Below are positions 1 to 4,366 of a DNA stretch of 5,507 nucleotides, piece by piece (the first letter of the stretch is position 1; every line of letters begins with the position of its first letter). The stretch lies in assembly GCA_030690025.1 (NCBI GenBank), contig JAUYDJ010000072.1, positions 1 through 5,507 of the forward strand, in the 5' to 3' direction. The stretch is from Chloroflexota bacterium (lineage in GTDB: Bacteria; Chloroflexota; Dehalococcoidia; Dehalococcoidales; JAUYDJ01). The translations under genes and the position numbers were made by a program. The notes under the pieces were generated by a model. It was not told where the DNA came from. It saw only the letters and a list, made by a program, of their open reading frames with translations, and did no database searches.

Positions 1-1
1 A

Positions 2-427
2 TCAGCCACCGGCGGACTGATTGCCCACCTCATCACCAATGTCCCCGGCAGCTCGGCGTATTTTAAGGGGTCGGTCACTGCCTACAGCAATGAAGTTAAG
101 GTTAAAGTGGCCGGGGTCAACGAAGCTACTCTAAAAAGGTACGGGGCGGTGAGCCACCAGGTAGCCGAAGAAATGGCGGCAGGCGGCCGGCGCCTCTTAT
201 CCGCCGATATCTGCCTGTCAACCACCGGTATTGCCGGGCCTGGTGGGGCAACCACTACCAAGCCGGTGGGACTGTTTTATATTGGCCTGTCATTTCCGGG
301 CGGGACGTACAGTCGGAAGCACCTTTTTGCCAGCAGCCGGGAGCAAAACAAGCTCAGTGGGGCGCAAGCAGCCTTGGGCTGGCTGAAAGAGCGCCTCCTC
401 AGCTTGACGCCCGGGCAGCCCGACTAG
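2..427 (+). CDS. cinA: CinA C-terminal domain / nicotinamide-nucleotide amidase, 5'-truncated by window edge
   Basis: The open frame runs from the window edge (141 codons visible) to TAG at 425-427, so the real start lies to the left. A GTG at 107 is inside the conserved domain and is not the start. The frame opens with SATGGLIAH, the usual ESCTGG/ESATGG beginning of the CinA C-terminal (PncC) domain. VPGSSAYFKGSVTAYSNEVK (visible residues 14-33), TGIAGPGG (75-82) and KPVG (87-90) follow, all family hallmarks. Known for the family: the domain deamidates nicotinamide mononucleotide to nicotinate mononucleotide in the cytoplasm, feeding NAD recycling. In longer CinA proteins it follows a COG1058 ADP-ribose pyrophosphatase domain. 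Whether this is a stand-alone PncC (about 160 aa) or a full CinA (about 410 aa) cannot be told here. The next gene begins 10 nt downstream, suggesting one transcript. The family assignment is firm; the symbol could equally be pncC. Confidence 0.93.
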   Translation, partial: SATGGLIAHLITNVPGSSAYFKGSVTAYSNEVKVKVAGVNEATLKRYGAVSHQVAEEMAAGGRRLLSADICLSTTGIAGPGGATTTKPVGLFYIGLSFPGGTYSRKHLFASSREQNKLSGAQAALGWLKERLLSLTPGQPD

Positions 428-437
428 AAGCTTTATT

Positions 438-1694
438 ATGCAAGAAACAACTCAGACCCAGAGCCGCCCCTCCCGCCGGCTTTCCTACGGCTGGATGGTA
501 GTCATCGCCGGCTTCCTCGTCACCCTTGTTGCCGGTAATTTTCAATACAGCTTTGGCGTTTTTGTCAAACCGCTAATCAACCGCTTCGGCTGGTCGCGGG
601 CGGCTATCTCCGGTTGTGTTACCACCCGCAACGTCGTCAGCAGCATTGCCAACCCGGTAATTGGTGTCCTGGCGGACCGCTATGAGCCCAGAAACCTCGT
701 CTTGATTGGTGTCCTGCTGGCGGGCCTGAGCTACATACTCACCTCTCGCATCAACAGCGTGTGGCAGCTGTACCTCTTTCTGGGTGTCTTGACCGGTATT
801 GCCGCGTCTACTTTCGTTATACCGGTCGTGGCCACCGCTACCAGGTCCTTTGGCAACCGGTCGGCGATGGCCAACGGCATCCTGCTCAGCGGCTTCGGCA
901 TGGCACAGGTAATCATACCGCCGCTGGCTACTTACCTCATATTAGCGTATAGCTGGGAGACTACCTACGTTGTTCTCGGGGTAGCGGCTTTGCTGATAGC
1001 CCCGGTGGCCTGGCGTCTCATGAGAAGACCGCCCCGTGACGGGCCGCTGGTCGAGCGCGTGTCGGCGGAGGCAACGCAGCCGAGCACGACTCCACCTGCG
1101 ACTGAAGACAACTACACGCTCGGCGAGGCGCTGCACACGGCAGCTCTGTGGGGTCTGCTCCTGTCGCTGGTGGTAGTCGGCGCCGGTTATCAGATAATCA
1201 CCGTCCACATCGTCGCGGCGGCAATTGATACCGGCGCTACGCCCGAAGCCGCCGCGATAATAGTCACTTTAAGCGGCATAACCAATACCATGGGCCGGCT
1301 GGTACTGGGCACTGTGGCCACCAGAATCAACGGCAGAATTGTCCTCACTGCCAGCCTGGCCACGCAGGCGCTCATGTTCTTGGCCCTGACCCGGGCCAGC
1401 AGCCTGCCGGCTTTCTATGTCATCGTCTCGATTCACGGCCTGGCTTACGGAGGGTTAGTCCCGCTGATGCCTTCGCTGGCTGCTAGCTTCTTCGGCACCA
1501 AAGCTATCGGTGCCATCTTCGGCATGATAAATACCGCCTACACCGTCGGCGGGGCATTTGGCCCGATTCTGGCCGGGTATATTTTTGATGTTACCGGCAG
1601 CTATTACATTGCCTTCCTCGCCGGAGCAATAATCATCGCCATCACTTTTGTGTTCAGCCTGACGCTGAGACCGCCCCGGCGGCGAACCCCTTAG
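438..1694 (+). CDS. MFS transporter, OFA/MCT-like (oxalate:formate antiporter-type) family, copy 1
   Basis: A complete 418-aa inner-membrane protein with about 12 hydrophobic segments (roughly 17-38, 53-75, 87-103, 109-131, 145-169, 174-194, 233-258, 268-293, 299-317, 322-346, 355-380, 388-410) and a polar central loop at 195-232. Family marks are FGWSRAAIS (50-58), the loop 2-3 motif A GVLADRYEPR (76-85), the YTLGEALHTAALW lead into helix 7 (226-238) and GRLVLG (286-291). Motif A has Glu83 where Gly is usual. OFA members move small carboxylates such as oxalate, formate or other monocarboxylates; the substrate here is unknown. The helix-11 Lys that OxlT needs appears to be replaced by Tyr368, so true oxalate:formate exchange is unlikely. 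The ATG lies 10 nt after the cinA stop. A weak ribosome site AGAAG (426-430) overlaps that stop, suggesting cotranscription or coupling. A paralogue follows at 1979. Confidence 0.9.
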   Translation: MQETTQTQSRPSRRLSYGWMVVIAGFLVTLVAGNFQYSFGVFVKPLINRFGWSRAAISGCVTTRNVVSSIANPVIGVLADRYEPRNLVLIGVLLAGLSYILTSRINSVWQLYLFLGVLTGIAASTFVIPVVATATRSFGNRSAMANGILLSGFGMAQVIIPPLATYLILAYSWETTYVVLGVAALLIAPVAWRLMRRPPRDGPLVERVSAEATQPSTTPPATEDNYTLGEALHTAALWGLLLSLVVVGAGYQIITVHIVAAAIDTGATPEAAAIIVTLSGITNTMGRLVLGTVATRINGRIVLTASLATQALMFLALTRASSLPAFYVIVSIHGLAYGGLVPLMPSLAASFFGTKAIGAIFGMINTAYTVGGAFGPILAGYIFDVTGSYYIAFLAGAIIIAITFVFSLTLRPPRRRTP

Positions 1695-1749
1695 CCGCCA
1701 CCCGTCTCTATCCCCGAAATCCGAAAATACAAAAGGTTTTGCTTCATAT

Positions 1750-1862
1750 GTCATTTGTTGTTGCGAGCCCCGATGAAATCGGGACGATTTCATCGGGATG
1801 ACAAAGCAATCTCTTTGATTTTAGGGATTGCTTCGTCCCGACTTGTCGGGACTCGCAATGAC
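1750..1862. repeat. Compound hairpin repeat, complete copy 1 (three inner arms)
   Basis: The ends are gtcat (1750-1754) plus ttgcgag (1761-1767) on the left and ctcgcaatgac (1852-1862) on the right. This is the same outer stem as in the copies near 4100 and 4270, but with about 7 extra bases (ttgttgt) in the left end. Inside are three hairpins in order. The first is a perfect 13-bp stem at 1769-1781/1785-1797 (cccgatgaaatcg with a 3-nt loop). The second is aagcaatc (1804-1811) with gattgctt (1826-1833). The third is gtcccgac (1835-1842) with gtcgggac (1845-1852), whose last base is shared with the right end. There is no transposase and no ORF, so it resembles a REP/MITE-type non-autonomous repeat. 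It lies 55 nt after the first transporter and separates the two paralogues. No U-run follows any arm, so it is not a textbook terminator. Confidence 0.82.
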
Positions 1863-1895
1863 GTGGGGTTTTAAGTTTAGAAACTTGAACATTTG

Positions 1896-1911
1896 AAATT
1901 GTTTACAATTT
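1896..1911. repeat. Short A/T-rich inverted repeat upstream of second transporter
   Basis: A perfect 6-bp inverted repeat, aaattg (1896-1901) and caattt (1906-1911), separated by ttta. It sits about 31 bp upstream of the TATAAT box at 1943, so it could be an operator for a regulator of the second transporter. A 6-bp match in A/T-rich DNA can also arise by chance, and no regulator gene is in the window. Confidence 0.25.
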
Positions 1912-1918
1912 TAGCTAT

Positions 1919-1948
1919 TTGCTTAACCGCCCGCCTTGAACCTATAAT
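1919..1948 (+). promoter_or_regulatory. Probable sigma-70-type promoter for the second transporter
   Basis: There is a perfect -10 box TATAAT at 1943-1948. The best -35 candidate is TTGCTT at 1919-1924 with an 18-bp spacer, which matches only the TTG half of the consensus. Transcription would begin near 1955, giving a leader of only about 24 nt before the TTG start at 1979. Support comes from the exact -10 and its location in the gap just before a gene; the -35 is weak. Confidence 0.45.
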
Positions 1949-1958
1949 AGTGCGATAA

Positions 1959-1982
1959 ATGTTTTCTGCCTTTGGGCTTTGA
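1959..1982 (+). other. Possible 7-codon leader ORF overlapping the TTG start of the second transporter
   Basis: ATG at 1959 opens a frame MFSAFGL ending in TGA at 1980-1982. The stop overlaps the transporter's TTG (1979-1981). The predicted transcript start is about 4 nt upstream of this ATG, so the leader would be nearly leaderless. It could promote translation of the transporter by stop/start coupling. It could also be chance, or the remains of the true N-terminus if one base is missing in the nearby T and G runs. Confidence 0.25.
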
Positions 1983-3238
1983 AGTGGGGGCAACCTATCA
2001 CCGGAACCAAGCGGAAAATATCCTACGCCTGGATAGCGACCATTGCCGGGGCCTTTATTGTCTTTATCGCCGGTAATTTTCAATATACCTTTGGCGTATT
2101 CTTAAAACCGCTAATCTACAAGTTCGGCTGGTCAAGGGCGGCCATTTCGGCGGCCGTCACCAGTCGAAGTATTGCCAGCAGCATTGCTTCCCCATTTGCC
2201 GGCATCCTGGGCGACCGCTACGGCCATAGGCGAGTCATGCTGGTCGGCATTGGCCTGGTGGGACTGGGTTACCTGCTGGCCGCCCGGGTGACCAGCCTCT
2301 GGCAGCTGTACATATTTCTCGGCGCGCTGGTGGGCCTGGGTATGCCCGCTTTCTATGTGCCCCTTGTAACCATAATAACCGGCTGGTTTGGCCCCAAATC
2401 CTCATTTCCCAACGGCATCATCGCCAGCGGCTTCGGCTGGGCGCAGATTATTGTGCCTCCGGTGATGACCTACCTTCTTCTGAAGTACGGTCTGGCAACA
2501 AGTTGCGTTATTCTGGGCGCAGCCGTGCTAGTATTGGGCGCTGCTGCCTGGAGCTTCGTCAAAACACCGCCGGAAAAATCAGGGCCACCCCAACCGGGCA
2601 AGAACATGCCTGAAGTCATGACCATTCCCGACGAGACCAACTATACCCTTTCCGAGGCGCTGCACACCCCGGCGGTATGGCTACTGTGCCTGGTGCAGGC
2701 CATAATAGCCGCTGCTTTCCAGATGGTGGTCATCCATGTCATTGCCGCGGCTACCGATACCGGCATCACCGCTGAGGTGGCCGCCACCATATTGACCATC
2801 AGCGGCATCACCAACACCCTGGGCAGGCTGACCCTGGGTGGTCTGGCCGTTAAAGTGGGTAACCGGGTAGTGCTTACCATCTGCGTGGCGCTGCAGGCGC
2901 TGGCTCTTTATATGCTGACCGGGGCTAGTGACCTGAATGTCTTCTATGCGGCTACCATGCTCCACGGCTTCGGCTACGGCGGCGTGATTCCCATCATTGC
3001 CACGCTGACCGGCGCTTTCTACGGCACCAGGTCAATGGGCTCCATCTACGGCGTGGTAAACACTTCCTATACCGCCGGCGGAATCATCGGCCCGATTCTG
3101 GCCGGGTATATTTTCGATGTCACCGGCAGCTACCGTATTGCCTTTACCTACGCGGCTATCGCTACCACCGTAGCTTTTGTGCTCTGCCTCGTCCTCAGAC
3201 CGCCGCGGCGCAAAGCCGCGCCGGGCTACGAGGGTTAG
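1979..3238 (+). CDS. MFS transporter, OFA/MCT-like family, copy 2 (paralogue of the 438-1694 gene)
   Basis: A 419-aa protein with the same 12-helix plan as its upstream neighbour and roughly half the residues identical by eye. Shared stretches include AGNFQYTFGVF (31-41), FGWSRAAIS (49-57), YTLSEALHTPAVW (222-234), GRLTLG (282-287) and GPILAGYIFDVTGSY (371-385). Motif A is canonical here (GILGDRYGHR, 75-84), unlike copy 1. Expected role: a secondary carrier for a small carboxylate in the inner membrane, substrate unknown. Tyr364 occupies the helix-11 position where OxlT has its essential Lys. The only usable start is TTG at 1979: an in-frame stop lies at 1937, and no ATG, GTG or other TTG occurs before helix 1. 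No clear Shine-Dalgarno precedes it. Consecutive stops TAG TAA end the gene (3236-3241). It is separated from copy 1 by a repeat and probably has its own promoter. Confidence 0.88.
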   Translation: MKWGQPITGTKRKISYAWIATIAGAFIVFIAGNFQYTFGVFLKPLIYKFGWSRAAISAAVTSRSIASSIASPFAGILGDRYGHRRVMLVGIGLVGLGYLLAARVTSLWQLYIFLGALVGLGMPAFYVPLVTIITGWFGPKSSFPNGIIASGFGWAQIIVPPVMTYLLLKYGLATSCVILGAAVLVLGAAAWSFVKTPPEKSGPPQPGKNMPEVMTIPDETNYTLSEALHTPAVWLLCLVQAIIAAAFQMVVIHVIAAATDTGITAEVAATILTISGITNTLGRLTLGGLAVKVGNRVVLTICVALQALALYMLTGASDLNVFYAATMLHGFGYGGVIPIIATLTGAFYGTRSMGSIYGVVNTSYTAGGIIGPILAGYIFDVTGSYRIAFTYAAIATTVAFVLCLVLRPPRRKAAPGYEG

Positions 3239-3251
3239 TAAACGTTAGCAT

Positions 3252-3280
3252 TTGCCCTGAGCGGTTATCAGTGCTATACT
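3252..3280 (+). promoter_or_regulatory. Promoter of rph, extended -10 type
   Basis: The -35 is TTGCCC (3252-3257, 4 of 6 to consensus), the spacer is exactly 17 bp, and the -10 is TATACT (3275-3280) preceded by TGC (3272-3274), an extended -10. The predicted start is near 3287, giving about a 30-nt leader to the rph ATG. This is the best-formed promoter in the window and indicates that rph can be transcribed apart from the transporters. Confidence 0.65.
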
Positions 3281-3303
3281 CATAGGCATAAATTTTAGCT
3301 TTA

Positions 3304-3310
3304 GAAAGGT
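3304..3310 (+). promoter_or_regulatory. Ribosome binding site of rph
   Basis: GAAAGGT lies 6-7 nt before the ATG at 3317. It matches part of the Shine-Dalgarno consensus at normal spacing, which supports 3317 as the start. Confidence 0.65.
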
Positions 3311-3316
3311 TGGCAT

Positions 3317-4048
3317 ATGAAAAGGGCTGATGGGCGCGCCTGGGACGAGCTACGTCCGGTCAAGATAAGCCTGGGTTTCCAGAGCTTTGCCGAAGGTTCG
3401 GCGTTGATTGAGCTGGGTAAGACCAGGGTGCTGTGCTCGGTGAGCATGGAAGATAGGGTGCCGTCTTTCCTCAAAGGCAGCGGCGGTGGCTGGGTGACCG
3501 CCGAATACGCTATGCTGCCCCGCGCCACCGTTACCCGTACCCCGCGCGATTCGGCGATGGGCCGCGTGGCCGGCCGCAACCAGGAAATACAGCGCCTCAT
3601 CGGGCGGTCGCTGCGGGCGGTCACCGACCTCTCCGCGCTGGGGGAACGCACGCTCATCGTGGACTGCGATGTCCTCCAGGCCGACGGCGGCACCCGGGTG
3701 GCCGCCATCACCGGGGCTTACGTGGCCCTCTACCAGGCGCTGCAGACCTTGGCCAACATGGGGGTAATACACTCCATCCCGCTCAAGACCGCTGTGGCGG
3801 CATCGAGTGTTGGCATCGTGCACGGTAATGTGCTGCTGGACCTGTGCTATGACGAAGACAGCGGCGCCGAGGTCGATTTCAACGTGGTCATGACCAGCCG
3901 CGGCGAGTTCGTGGAAGTGCAGGGGACGGCGGAAAACAAGCCCTTCACTAAAGACAACATCGACCACCTGCTGGGGATTGCGCAGAAGGGTATCGAGCAA
4001 CTCTTCCAGGCGCAGCAGGCTGCGCTGGCCACACTAAAGAGAAGCTAA
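3317..4048 (+). CDS. rph: Ribonuclease PH (tRNA nucleotidyltransferase)
   Basis: A complete 243-aa protein, normal for RNase PH. It trims tRNA 3' ends in the cytoplasm by phosphorolysis, releasing nucleoside diphosphates, and is usually a hexamer. Motifs run in family order: RADGR near the N-terminus, AEGSALIELGKTRVLCSVS (25-43), GGWVTAEYAMLPRAT (57-71), GRNQEIQRLIGRSLRAV (86-102), DCDVLQADGGTR (116-127), EDSGAEVDFNVVMT (180-193) and EVQGTAE (200-206). The likely phosphate-binding residues Arg87, Thr126 and Arg127 are present, as are the metal/catalytic Asp181 and Asp187 expected by family alignment, so the enzyme should be active. ATG 3317 is preceded by a ribosome site and its own promoter. 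The frequent partner rdgB (XTP/dITP pyrophosphatase) does not follow; a repeat cluster and the convergent proA do. Confidence 0.97.
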   Translation: MKRADGRAWDELRPVKISLGFQSFAEGSALIELGKTRVLCSVSMEDRVPSFLKGSGGGWVTAEYAMLPRATVTRTPRDSAMGRVAGRNQEIQRLIGRSLRAVTDLSALGERTLIVDCDVLQADGGTRVAAITGAYVALYQALQTLANMGVIHSIPLKTAVAASSVGIVHGNVLLDLCYDEDSGAEVDFNVVMTSRGEFVEVQGTAENKPFTKDNIDHLLGIAQKGIEQLFQAQQAALATLKRS

Positions 4049-4053
4049 TCCGG

Positions 4054-4091
4054 GTCATTGCGAGTCCCGACCTGTCGGGACGAAACAATCC
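4054..4091. repeat. Left-half copy of the hairpin repeat
   Basis: It starts with the outer arm gtcattgcgag (4054-4064) and continues with a perfect 8-bp hairpin, gtcccgac (4064-4071) and gtcgggac (4074-4081). It then has gaaacaatccc (4082-4092), a degenerate form of the gaagcaatccc arm. The matching right half is missing and a full copy begins just downstream. It lies 6 nt after the rph stop. The hairpin could slow or stop transcription, but no T-run follows. Confidence 0.7.
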
Positions 4092-4102
4092 CTACCTTCG
4101 TT

Positions 4103-4192
4103 TGTCATTGCGAGCGAAGCGAAGCAATCCCTATGATTTATGCTTGAGATTGCTTCGTCATCCCGATGCAATCGGGGCTCCTCGCAATGACA
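4103..4192. repeat. Compound hairpin repeat, complete copy 2 (90 nt)
   Basis: A perfect 12-bp terminal inverted repeat, tgtcattgcgag (4103-4114) and ctcgcaatgaca (4181-4192), encloses two hairpins. Arm A is cgaagcaatc (4120-4129) with gattgcttcg (4148-4157), a perfect 10-bp match. Arm B is cccgat (4162-4167) with atcggg (4171-4176) around a 3-nt loop. The whole can fold as a three-way junction. It differs from the copy at 4269-4358 at four positions, all transitions. Confidence 0.85.
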
Positions 4193-4217
4193 GACCTAAT
4201 CTAATCATCTTCTTGAT

Positions 4218-4256
4218 GTCATTCTGAGTCCCGATGAAATCGAGGCGAAAAAATCG
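4218..4256. repeat. Degenerate left-half copy of the hairpin repeat
   Basis: The outer arm is the variant gtcattctgag (4218-4228). It is followed by cccgatgaaatcg (4230-4242), identical to the long arm at 1769-1781 but lacking that arm's complementary strand. Then comes gaaaaaatcgctacc, a decayed gaagcaatccctacc. It occupies the same place relative to the next full copy as 4054-4091 does to the first. Confidence 0.6.
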
Positions 4257-4268
4257 CTACCTTTCGTT

Positions 4269-4358
4269 TGTCATTGCGAGCGAAGCGAAGCAATCCCTAT
4301 GATTCATGCTTGAGATTGCTTTGTCGTCCCGATGCAATCGGGACTCCTCGCAATGACA
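4269..4358. repeat. Compound hairpin repeat, complete copy 3 (90 nt)
   Basis: It has the same 12-bp terminal inverted repeat (4269-4280 and 4347-4358) as copy 2 and the same length. Arm A is cgaagcaatc (4286-4295) with gattgctttg (4314-4323); one base change leaves a G-T pair. Arm B, gtcccgat (4326-4333) with atcgggac (4337-4344), is a perfect 8-bp stem, two pairs longer than in copy 2. It ends 8 nt before the proA stop codon. Confidence 0.85.
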
Positions 4359-4366
4359 GATTAGTT

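Larger units (their letters stand above)
4054..4360. repeat. Tandem duplication of a ~165-nt half-plus-full repeat unit filling the rph/proA gap
   Basis: This is the only gene-free stretch over 300 nt (4049-4366), and it holds essentially nothing but repeat. Unit 1 (4054-4194) and unit 2 (4218-4360) have the same order: left-half copy, a linker ctacc(t)ttcgttt, then a full 90-nt element. Half copies are offset by 164 nt and full copies by 166 nt. A unique spacer of about 23 nt (4195-4217) separates the units. The left halves have diverged much more than the full elements. Confidence 0.75.

Noticed and set aside
107..427. GTG at 107 as the start of a short 106-aa amidase
   Set aside because: Conserved CinA sequence (TGGLIAH, VPGSSAYF) is encoded in frame upstream to the window edge, so 107 is internal.
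3200..3236. GC-rich hairpin near the end of the second transporter
   Set aside because: The short stems (about 5 bp) fall within the coding sequence for the Arg/Lys/Ala-rich tail and have no T-run, so chance from GC-rich codons is sufficient.
3301..3711. 136-codon minus-strand open frame opposite the start of rph
   Set aside because: Shadow of rph. It would also run through the rph ribosome site.
3350..4000. 216-codon open frame on the minus strand across rph
   Set aside because: It lies entirely antisense to a complete, motif-rich RNase PH gene. Its composition is that of a GC-rich shadow frame, with no recognisable motif or ribosome site.
4054..4092. Intrinsic terminator after rph
   Set aside because: The 8-bp hairpin 4064-4081 is well placed, but it is followed by gaaacaatccc rather than a T-run. 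I treat it as a repeat module that may or may not affect termination.
4054..4360. CRISPR array
   Set aside because: Only two full repeats of 90 nt with internal hairpins are present. The sequence between them is itself a decayed repeat rather than unique spacers of constant length, and no cas genes are seen.
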